A stretch of DNA of 64,000 nt from Polytrichum commune. Lineage: Eukaryota; Streptophyta; Polytrichopsida; Polytrichales; Polytrichaceae. Every line of letters starts with the position of its first letter. Position 1 is the stretch's first letter. The position numbers and the translations under genes were made by a program. The DNA lies in contig OX485804.1 of NCBI GenBank assembly GCA_950295325.1, forward strand, positions 33,358,001 through 33,422,000, in the 5' to 3' direction. The notes under the pieces are model-generated. The model ran no database searches. It saw only the letters and a list, made by a program, of their open reading frames with translations, and was not told the DNA's origin. Positions 26,283 through 35,803 of the stretch are shown piece by piece.

Positions 26283-29093
26283 TTTTGCTCAAATTTTCTT
26301 ACACTGAAGAGATCAATAACCCCAGGTTGTGTTACTATGCTACATTTTCTTTATTTCTACACGAAGGGCATCCAATGTTTCATTCTTCTAAATCACTGGA
26401 GAGAGTCAAACAGCGTGTTAAGAACACAAAATGGATATTTGAAGTTGGTTATTTCTGGTTTCTTGATAAATGTAGTAGCTTTGCTCACTTGCGTATTCTT
26501 GGAATTGCAGTGACAAGTTCCCGAAGGCTCAACAATTATGTGATTCACAGTGCATCGAGGTTGGACATTTCAGATTTTAAAATTGTTTGCACTCAATGTT
26601 GTGAATGACAACACTATCCTTGTAAAATGGTTCTGAAGGTGTTTCCTTGTAAAATATGTTTGTAATGGTAGTGTACACGAGAATCATAGAGAAGTTTTCT
26701 CAAAAACGTTTATTCATGCATAGAGATATGCTACTATGGTGTTGATAAACAGACAAGAATGGCACACCACAGTGTGCAGAAGAGATGTGAAAGAAACGTG
26801 TAATTGCAGGGTGTGTACAACCCGGATAAATCAATTTCTGCTCATAAATAAGCTGTGCATCTTGTCAGGAACCTCAAGGGGTAACTGATGCTCAAAATCA
26901 ATCAATGCTCAAGCTGTGCAAACGAGTTGAGTTTCAATATCAAGACTGAGACTGGATGCTTCCAGGTATGTAAGACTCGCATACGCCTGTCATGTCTCAC
27001 TTCACATAGAGAGTTAGTGCAAAAGAATCAGAGTTAAAAAGCTGTTAACAACAATGTGGGGTCGATTTTTTTAGGGAGAAATTGGGGTGTAAGATTTGTA
27101 CCTTCCTTTCCACTCGCGTAAACGTGAGTTTGTCGAAGCACAGAGTGCAACATTGACTTGTAATTTTGTTGGGATGCAATGGGGAAGCGGAGGATGGTCA
27201 AATGCATGAAGGCAAAAGTGATGAGCAGAGAGTGTAGTGGCCGAAGAGTAACTTCTCCATCATTTATGGACACCTCCATTTTTTCCAGTTTCACACCGCG
27301 TTCAAGGTGCGAGGGGATTGTTGCCTGTGTACAAGTGTTACTCTCATCCATCCATCCCAAACCTCTAAAATCAAATATCAAGACTCATTTCACATGGATT
27401 CAAATGATCACATCAGACTACAACATTGTGTCAAGGCCTACCAAACATAAGGTAGAATATCCAATCGTTTATTCCTACAATTCAAATAAAACATAGAGTT
27501 GCAATCTTATGTTTTTTGTCCCAAAGTTTTATAGTCACAAGACCTGAAAGGTTGAACTATGAATTGAATTAATGTCAAATGAATCAATAACTAAATGTTC
27601 AGAATAGAAAAGATTCTAAACCCTTAAAGGGTAGTTGACGTCTGACACACTAAATCAACATTTGATGTTTGTCAAGAGCATTTTGAGATATCTTTGTTGA
27701 AAACCTGCCGCCTGTAAGTTTGTGGTTATTTCATTTCAATTGTACCCTGCTGAACTAATTCATGGCCTTAGAAGCTAATTCCACTGTGAAATCATTTTTG
27801 CTATATGGTATTTTAAGACCTATTTTTTTGGATACTGTGTGAGAGGTATGCTCATACTTCCTTCTTGCCTTCTTTTCGGAAGATGATTGACCTATGTCTC
27901 TCATGATATTCATTTACAATTAAAAAGACAATGGATGTGACATCACATTTTACACACATACAGAACTAACTTGCATTGGGAACTAACAACAGTGGGGAAC
28001 TCCATTGGGAACTTAGGGAACCCTTTGGGAACCATGAAAATCCCACACACTCATACAATGGGATGAACTATCAACCCCTTCATCTTGCAACCATTGATTT
28101 TTCATCTACCAAAATTTCATCCATTCGAAGTTTGTTTTGGGGCTGCCCAAGCAGTTTTGTAGACCGTAAGATGGGGCTCTGTGAATGGATGGCTTGGATG
28201 TGGTTTGCCCACGACCACACACCCTCCATTCTCAGTGCCTCAGTGGCATGGCCCCACATCCATGTAGCCCACATTGCCCCATTTTGGCTAACTGGATCCC
28301 CCATTTGGCAAACATGACGGATTAACCCAAAACCTACACAGATTCACCAACAAAGTAACTAGAATTCCTGATGATAGCCAAAGTGAAATTTCACTTATGT
28401 TTATAAATGGGTCTCTAGCACCCAAAAAAATTAAAAACTATCAAACCACTTTTGGAAACCATCAAGCATCTTATATGCACAAGTAACACAAACTCCAAGA
28501 TTTCACTATGCCCAAAATATGGGTAGCCATAGAGAAATCATCTTTTGGTTGACATTGCACCCAAATTTGAATTGCACACTATGCCAAAGCAATGCATAGA
28601 CACCCGCCCACACTTCTTATTGACTTGTTCTAACCGATACATGGAAGGACTACGGATTGAAATCAAATAGTCCACAAGGTCCAATGAAACAAACACATTA
28701 TAGGATGGGTATAAGGGTGGCCATCAAGTATATGCTTACCCACATGCTAACCAAGGTTGGTTTGGCTTGCCCATTAATGATTCCACATATGACACATCAA
28801 CTACTTGGTGGCTGCAAAGGGCGCCATTCGTTACCCATGATTGGGTGACATTGAGGGTGGGAAACTGGTGAGGGAGGGTACGTATTGAGTCGGGGTGGGG
28901 TGTAGTGAGGATGTAGTAGGTTGGCTATTCTTGGTGGCATGGATAGGGTGTACCAAAAGGGCCATGTATTGACAGCCGTGCAAAAGCACAGGCCACCCAT
29001 GGTCGAGGCCGGGTCACCCGTGGTTGAGCCCGGGGTGCCTGTGCTCCGGGGTAATGCCGTTGAGAGCGAAAATTTGCGACCTGCCCGCTCCGA
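26283..29093. other. upstream spacer of the coiled-coil gene, no gene seen
   Basis: This stretch should contain the promoter of the minus-strand gene that starts at 26,282. Frames such as 27,034-27,381 and 27,976-28,317 do not resemble any family. The last 200 bases (28,900-29,090) become GC-rich with a duplicated phrase around GGGTCACCCGTGGTTGAG. Confidence 0.4.
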
Positions 29094-29250
29094 TTTATCA
29101 TCCATTTAATTTGTTTTCATTCGTTGTAGAAGCCGCTGGAAACGCGTCAGCTGCCGCACTCCTCGTCTTCCCGCACTCCTCGTCTTCTCCTGGTACACTT
29201 CTTCTTGCTATGTTTTGGAGTCGATCTAGGGTTTCAGATCCCTTGTGTCC
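29094..29250 (+). repeat. left terminal inverted repeat of the composite element
   Basis: It starts TTTATCATCCATTTAATTTG and ends GATCCCTTGTGTCC. It matches 35,665-35,803 in inverted orientation almost perfectly. The one large difference is an 18-bp tandem duplication here of a CACTCCTCGTCTTCCCG unit. The arm contains TCTAGGGTTTCAGATC, a motif common in plant 5' leaders, so the repeat may derive from a host gene's first exon. Confidence 0.85.
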
Positions 29251-29785
29251 GATCGCGAACGCTTTCAGTTCTTCCTTCCCAATCACATGAGCAAGAGAGT
29301 TTGGCGCCTTCAGAGTCAGAAGAAGTCGGAAAATTGGTGGCTTGTGCTCAGCAGGCCGCGCTATCTCGCTGATCTCGCAGTTTGTCTCCCTATTCGCAGC
29401 TCCAACTTCTGCCGTTGGGAAGCTTTCTGAGTTTCTGTGTTGAGCATCACGGTTTCAGAATCAAGTAAGTGCAGAGCGATCTATACTTGGTCCACAATTG
29501 TTTTTTCATGCTAACTTGCAGCTCGTAGTCGTAACCCTGAATCTCTGAATCTTTAGGGGTTATTCATTAACGTTGGTTCATTTGGGTGCACAGTTCGTGC
29601 ACGGTTACTACAGGATGGCTTTCGAATCACTATAGTGGTTGGTGTTCATTCCCTTATGCTTCTCTTATTGCATGGCAAAGTTGTAGGGAGTCTCAATGAT
29701 TCTTCATCATTTGTAAGCTGCAGGGAATATACTAAAGCTATTCATTGTTGTTTGTACTGTTTGTGGCGTTTCTTACAAATCGCAG

Positions 29786-29927
29786 GAGGAAGCAGCTGTC
29801 CAGGCAACAAAGTTTGAGGGATACGAAGTTGCTTCTTACTACACACCTGAAGAGGACAGCCAACATTTTCATGTTTGACAAGCACTTCGAATATCTTCAA
29901 GAAATTGGGCATGGATCGTACAACACG
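29786..29927 (+). pseudogene. possible protein-kinase fragment, frame-shifted
   Basis: An exon-like segment follows an acceptor at CGCAG and ends before a GTTAGT donor. One frame reads FDKHFEYLQEIGHGSYNT, which looks like the start of a kinase domain with its glycine-rich loop; the spacing recalls WEE1-type kinases. The first part of the segment makes better sense in another frame (EGYEVASYYTPEEDSQ), so a frameshift probably separates the two. No further kinase motifs follow. It is probably a captured and decayed exon. The family call is weak. Confidence 0.3.
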
Positions 29928-30890
29928 GTTAGTGAAATTCCTGGCATATTTCGGTTTGTGTTACAGTTTTGGTGGGGTATTCGTGAGGTTTGTGAATGAT
30001 CTGTCATGAGTGTCCGATTGTGCCATGCTGATGGCACTTAGGTTGAGAGAATAAGTAAGTAAGGAAGAAATAAGTCACATATTTGAAGTTTGAGGTGCAT
30101 GTTCTTGTCAGGACGTGTTTGTTGAATATCTGTTAAACTTTATTGTATTCGTTCTCTTGATCTGTACTACTTAGTCTTCAGGTAATGTTTTTTTAATATT
30201 CGTCTTGAAAGGGGTATTTGCTGATGAGAAGTTGTAGGGTCATATCTAGGCGGTCGCATTTTCTCGCACCTTCATTTGTATGACAAACGTACCAGTTGGT
30301 TCAAACACTCACATAGTGGTCTGCTGGTCAATAATTGCTTAAGTAGTAATTACTTTCAAGAGTTCATAGGTTGAAATCGTGTTGGTTTGGTTGTTTGGTA
30401 CTAAACATTTAATTGGAGGTTACCTAGAAGGCGGAGTGAGACTCTGGATAGTTTGCAAATTTGTATTCAAATTCCTAGCACAAGAGCCAGTAATTTGACC
30501 AGATAACATGTGCTTGTGTGAGATTCTCTTAGTTTAATTGATAGTGTGCGCATGTAAAAACCCTTCAGTGAGGCAGTGTCCTCTACAGTGCAATTGTTTG
30601 CAGCAACATATCGGAGTACATTGTATGAAATCCTTAGCAATACGCTCTTTCTATCAAAACTCATGAAAAAATAGGAGCTTCGTTACCTGTCAAATTCTTA
30701 GATGCAGCGTATTCACCTTCTGAACAGTCTGGATACTAATCTAAGATCACTATATACACCATTATTTGTTATGGTCTGCGTAATGCAATATGGAGACTCT
30801 GCTTTCGACCAAGCCTCTCCACGTACTTCATGTCTACAATCATGTACAAAATCATGACATTATGTGTTGGTGTGGATGATTATTTGGCAG

Positions 30891-31141
30891 GTATGAGCGT
30901 GAAGGAGTTTGAGGAAGCTTGTCAGAAGGCAACAGGCGTGAACATAACCATCACATACATGGACTGGCAACCGGGGGATTACGCTGAGGTTTACAGCGAC
31001 CCAAAAAAGATCAAGAGTGAACTCAACTGGACTGCGCAACACACAAACTTGACAAAAACGCTACAATTAGCGTGGAAGTGGCGGAAAGCGCATCCCAGGG
31101 GTTACATTGTTCGAGGTAACTTGTCACATATTACCGAATGA
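30891..31141 (+). pseudogene. C-terminal exon fragment of UDP-arabinose 4-epimerase
   Basis: After an acceptor at TTTGGCAG the frame reads [17 protein letters not shown], then [13 protein letters not shown] and [11 protein letters not shown], ending near KAHPRGY. This is the conserved end of plant UDP-arabinose 4-epimerases (the MUR4/UXE family), which interconvert UDP-xylose and UDP-arabinose in the Golgi. The catalytic YxxxK and the NAD-binding glycine motif are absent, so the piece cannot be active. The natural C-terminus is followed by about 10 extra residues before a stop. Its last 18 bases overlap the end of the HECT-like gene on the other strand. Confidence 0.8.
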
Positions 31142-33401
31142 ACTATCCATGATACTGTAGCATATTTTGCAGTACATTGTGTCCATGTCCTTGTACAGTG
31201 GAAGATGGAGCTTTTCAAAGCATGTTGATGAGGAGATGAGAGGGTCATCTGTCCTATCAAAGAATTCGATACTGACTACCTTGCCTCCAAAGTACTCGTT
31301 CCCTGTGATGAAAACATCAAGTCTTGATCGTTCACTGTACGTTATTTTATGAACACATGCTCTGAACATGTTTTCCAAATATCTAGGAATTGTGCTAGAG
31401 AAATTGCACATGGCGAGGAACTCAGATGCTTCCATAGCATTCTTGGCACTGAATATTACACGCAAGGTGTCTACTGTAAGGGCGTCCAAAGACTCTGTCA
31501 TCCTTTGCTTCTCCGGAATAGAAGTGTTTGCCTTTTCAACTGCAAGGTAAAAGCCCTCCCTCATAGCTTTTTCAATTTCTAGTCTCCCATTAAATAGGTG
31601 ACTGAAAATAATGCTTCCCAACTTGTCTTCCACTTGTTGTTCCCAAATTGCCTCTTCAAGTGTAAATCCACTAAATGTCCACCCAAGGTCTCCTAGCTGA
31701 TTATTCTGTAATTCCTTGATCAAGTTTGTAGCAAATTCAAAGCTAGTCCTTATAGGAATTAGAAGGGACCATGTTGCTCCCCAACCTAAACGGAAGTCCC
31801 TCTCCAATGCTTGGCGGGTATCTGGGCAAACTGAAGATGATAAATTTGTTGATGTAGGCACTTCATTGCAAAGCATCAGAAGCGTTGCAAATGAAAATGG
31901 TCTGCTCACTTCAATGCCATGTAATGTGAGCAGGTAAATCAAGTGCCCAACCATGCGAGCCAAATCAAGTTGAATGTTTGGTCTGACAATGGCAACATCG
32001 ACCTTGGGGTGAAGGATCTTCCTTGCCATGTCATTTGGATACTCGAAAACAACATTGTAGTTGAAGGAGCTCCTCCAAAATTGCTTCCAGCAGTTGCTCA
32101 ACCATGAATTTGTCAACCCAGAAAGGTCAACTGCAGTTTCTTTGAATCCCAAGATATGGATGGAATCCACTAATGGCTTGTAGAAATATTCCCTTGTGCT
32201 TGAAATTCAATCCCAATGTCTTGTAAATGCTTGAAGTTCTTTACCTTGTGTAACCTACACATGCCACAAATAATATTGATGAAGTCATGGTATAGAAAAG
32301 TTTTGAATTTTAAAGTTGGAATTCATCCAAAAATAAAATAAAATAAACCATTATCTCAATGGGTGTAGCTCTTCTGCTTCCTAAGGCATGCTGAATTGGT
32401 TTAAAAATCTGTGATGACATGTAGAGTCGTTGATATGCAAGGAGAGCTTTATCCACATTTTCCCTTTGCTCAAGTAGCTCAATCTCCTGTTCAGGGCCAT
32501 CTATACCATGATAACACATTCTCCGGAGCTGTTGAAACGTAAATGCAAAGAATGCTTCATTATGTATGAAGCTCTCAATGCATGCATCAGTTGGAGCTTC
32601 AGTCTTCCTGAAATCTGGCCCACCGTAAATTTCAGCAAAAGCCTTCGCATGCTCTTTCTCACGACTAGGTGAGCATCTTTCAATAGTTGCCTCTAGCAAA
32701 TCCCAGTCCATCCAAAATCTTCTTGCTTGAAGTTCAAACTCAATTTTGAAATCCGTATCACTGTACATTGATATTGAATTGTGTTGAGTAAGTTTTGAAA
32801 GTATTGTTTCAAACATTGATATCCCATGCCTTAGTTGTTTTCGCTTCTGCAGGTTCATACAAGCATCAAAGACCTCTCCACTGCCGTTTGAACTCTGAAG
32901 TATATCCTTGCATAAATCCTCAAATGCAGACCAGAAAACTTGGGAAGTACGTGCTGAAGCCTCCCTTTTGTCAATTTTATCTTTAAAGTCCATAGATTCA
33001 TAGTAAGCAATGTGACAATCCTCCCAAGTAATTGCTAATCTTTCCAACTCTGTCAAATCTTCATCCAGATAGTCTATCTCAAAGCCAACTGTAGGCGAAC
33101 CAGACACAATCTCTGAAGTTGATAGCAGAATTGAGTCAATAGGAGGAGAAGCAGTTTGCAACGTGGGTACCAAAGTTGGAGGAGAACGAGTATGAAACGT
33201 GGGCATCGAGGTTGGAGGAGGAGTCTGGAACGTGGGCACCAAAGTTGGAGGAGGAGTCTGTGAAGCTGGCATGTAAAGAATAATAGAGTTTGCACTCAGT
33301 TTTCCATACACTGCACCAGCTTCTTGGACATAGGGCTCCAATTTGTAAGCCCGATCCTGCCCAACTCCGTTTTTTTTTTTGTTTGTTTGAAAAACGATCA
33401 T
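31124..33401 (-). pseudogene. HECT-type E3 ligase-like protein of the composite element, one in-frame stop
   Basis: The reading frame has two exons, 33401-32349 and 32254-31124, joined in phase. The first encodes a proline-rich stretch of three to four repeats of about 11 residues (TPPPTLVPTFQ type), then an acidic and helical region. The second ends in a HECT C-lobe: an IEFF strand, then SSTCFEKLHLPLY, in which the Cys codon at 31,220-31,222 sits where HECT ligases carry ubiquitin as a thioester. The layout resembles the G2E3-like HECT proteins. A TGA at 32,207-32,209 lies early in the second exon, so this copy is broken unless that stretch is spliced out. A poly-T run at 33,371-33,381 adjoins a frame change near the N-terminus, and a further N-terminal exon may lie at about 33,400-33,525. 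It follows the transposase gene in the same orientation. Confidence 0.7.
33158..33263 (-). repeat. 33-bp tandem repeat coding Pro-rich motif
   Basis: About three and a half copies of a 33-bp unit with the core AACGTGGGCACCAAAGTTGG lie inside the HECT-like gene. On the coding strand they give TPPPTLVPTFQ-type repeats, a likely flexible linker that varies by unit gain and loss. Confidence 0.75.
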
Positions 33402-33804
33402 GAAATTCCAGATTCAGGAGTTTGGTTTTGGAAATGGCTCCCGAATGCTTTTGCAACATGAAACTCCACACTGTTTGGAGGAAAAGGTTGTGGGAAAGTT
33501 ACACCTTCCCACCTCATAGAATCTTCCAAAGAAACTAACACATGCGATAATTTTGTTGGTCAATGTGCGATGCTTGGTACACTTGATGACCACTGGGTGT
33601 TCGCAGGCATTGTCAAAAAAATTCGTGTGATGAATCTTTTTGTAGCTTTTGAAACAGAAGTTGGTGTAGTTGAAGATGATGCATGATCATGAGGAAAGTG
33701 AGGCATGGTTATGGAATGTTGAATAAAATAAGACCTGGGGGATTTCTTCGAGCAACCCATGTCCGTAAACCACATGGGCCTAAGTCTTGAGTACCAATAT
33801 GCTC

Positions 33805-35019
33805 CTAAATATCCCCATTATGCACATCCTCAATATGTGATGTCCATCCATGAAGACGCTCATATTCTTGGAAATATCGTGCTGGCACGTGAGAAGGACG
33901 GAATCGTCCTTGCTCATTGATTAGTCGCACTCTGTGATGGTTCCAAGTACCAATCCATTCATTTATACTTTCTTGTAAAATAGGTATATAAACATCTTGG
34001 AAAGAAATTCTATGATAAGGATCATCGGGAATGAAATACCCCTAGTCTACCATTTCCTGAATGGTATTTTTATGATACCAAACAACTTTCTCCCACAATA
34101 ATCTCCACCAATGCTCAATTCTTTGGTTGTGCACAGATGAACCCACAAGAAATGGATTACGAGTTGCAGGTCGTACCTCCTCCATATATCTTTTAATCAA
34201 AGCATGCTCAGCTGCAAAGTCAGACCTCACCCGCAAAGGAGGACCAAATTTTTGAACATCGGCAGAGAAGGGTTCAAAAAGAATCTCTTGGGTCTTGTTT
34301 GATGCAACGCGTGCATATAGCACATAATGTGACGCTCTGTCAATGCAACCATGAATTCGGATCCCAAACATGGACAATTTATCGTATGCTGCACATAAAA
34401 AGAAATAGACTATGGCGATAAGTTAAATGGCCACAACTCAATGGTAAATAAATGTGATTATCAATAGACTTACAGCAAAACTAATTAGTAGGCAAAAAAC
34501 AACTCACAGTCAATATGCCATAAGGCAATGGGAATTGTAACGTTGTACTGCCGTCGAACAATGGACAATGCTCTCCTTCGTCTGTTGTAGTCAGCCTCTG
34601 TAGAGAAAAAGTGAAATTGGTTAAACTTATAAAACCAACATACAATGTCACTTGTAATAGAAAGGCAATGGAAGTTTGACAGGACCTGATATCACTTGCA
34701 AGGCTCTAGCCACACTTCGCCTAGGTGCCCTAATACGCAAACGTGAAAGAGCAGCCTTCACATGTCGAATGCCCCAGTTTGCCCCATGCTCTGTAATAGG
34801 AAGAGCGCCGTGAATTGTACTCGACATCTCCTCTGTAGTAAAGCGATGATAGACTCGAAATTCATATCCTGAAGCCTTTGTCATCATTCGTTTCAGCTGC
34901 CTTGGATCAGAGATGCTCAATGACTCTGCTATCTGTTTAAATGAAATCCCTTCGTTGAGCATGTTCTCTACATATTCAACCAAATCTCCCTTTGATGGCT
35001 CCACATTCTCATAAGCCAT
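33805..35019 (-). pseudogene. DDE integrase-core transposase, three exons, one in-frame amber stop
   Basis: The exons are 35019-34686, 34597-34508 and 34388-33805; both introns are GT-AG and phases agree, giving about 335 codons. Residues 1-60 hold a helix-turn-helix-like segment (ISFKQIAESLSISDPRQLKR), and a second DNA-binding-like region ends RRSVARAL. The catalytic core follows: ALWHID with the first Asp, spliced to a GIRIHGCID block, then RVRSD with the second Asp, then SVHNQRIEHWW with the Glu. This is the integrase-core type known from uncharacterised animal and fungal proteins, not the gypsy integrase. TAG at 34,042-34,044 interrupts the frame, but about 78 more codons (ESINEWIGTWNHHRVR) continue in the same frame to 33,805. 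The element therefore looks recently inactivated. The start ATG at 35,019 is the first in frame. Confidence 0.75.
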
Positions 35020-35378
35020 TCTCTATACTCTACAGTGCTTACTACCAGCAGAAAACAAGGTATTTTCTTCAGCAGATAACTGAATGAAAAATTGATAGTT
35101 GGAAATGGTGTTGCTGAAATGTGTAGTTGTATGGCGACGCTTTCATGTCCTTCTATCTGTACATCTCAGTTTGAATCACCGCATATTGTGATAGTACCTG
35201 CAAGAAAGAAGACATCTCAGACCTTCCTAAGTACTAGCACATGATTATGTTTTGCAATTTATCAAGTTGTTTATAACCAGGCAAGTTTTAAAATTGACGT
35301 TGTTGCAAGCTATCGATCAAGCCTGTATACATGAGGGTGTTTTATAACTCAGTTGTTGTTATTGCAAGTGAAACTTAC

Positions 35379-35470
35379 CTCAGTGGTTCAGCCATACTTT
35401 CCCCAACATACGCCACTGCTGCAAAATGCATGACCACATCTATGGCATTTTTGCTAAATACTTCGTTTAC
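35379..35470 (-). pseudogene. internal exon of UDP-arabinose 4-epimerase, isolated
   Basis: Between an AAAATGCAG acceptor and a GTAAGT donor on the minus strand lies a 92-bp exon reading [20 protein letters not shown] then [11 protein letters not shown]. This is the conserved block of UDP-arabinose and UDP-glucose 4-epimerases containing the HFAA motif near the nucleotide-binding fold. Neighbouring exons of that gene are not found beside it. The last exon of the same gene type sits 4.2 kb away on the other strand, just inside the opposite inverted repeat. Confidence 0.8.
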
Positions 35471-35664
35471 CTGCATTTTCGCTTACTCATCTTTACTGCA
35501 CAGAGTGTGCCACCTTTTCTATCCCGAGCTTCGTAAACTTGAAATTCACATGCCAAGCACGGTCAATGCCTACAATAACGATTTGAAATGCATGATCAGG
35601 GAAACATCGATCAGCATCAGAAACGTTGGAGACGGTAGCTACAATCGTATAGAATTACTTGCGG

Positions 35665-35803
35665 GGACACAAGGGATCTGAAACCCTAGATCGACTCCAA
35701 AACATAGCAAGAAGAAGTGTACCAGGAGAAGACGAGGAGTGCGGCACTGACGCGTTTCCAGCGGCTTCTACAAGGAATGAAAACAAATTAAATGGATGAT
35801 AAA
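35665..35803 (-). repeat. right terminal inverted repeat of the composite element
   Basis: This is the inverted partner of 29,094-29,250, ending AATTAAATGGATGATAAA. It lacks the 18-bp internal duplication found in the left arm. Similarity stops abruptly on both sides, at GGACAC inside and GATAAA outside. Confidence 0.85.

Larger units (their letters stand above)
29094..35803. mobile_element. composite element: inverted repeats, transposase and HECT-like gene
   Basis: A 6.7-kb segment is bounded by inverted repeats of 157 bp (29,094-29,250) and 139 bp (35,665-35,803). Inside, the minus strand carries a DDE integrase-core transposase (33,805-35,019) and then a HECT-type protein (31,124-33,401). 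Fragments of plant genes lie just inside each repeat: a kinase-like piece and a UDP-arabinose 4-epimerase exon on the left, and another epimerase exon on the right in opposite orientation. I see no clear target-site duplication, so the repeats may mark a transposon, or an inverted duplication around an inserted transposon. Confidence 0.6.

Noticed and set aside
34042-34377. The 111-codon frame as a complete small gene
   Set aside because: It is the third exon of the transposase; it needs the upstream exons for the first catalytic Asp and continues in frame after the amber codon.
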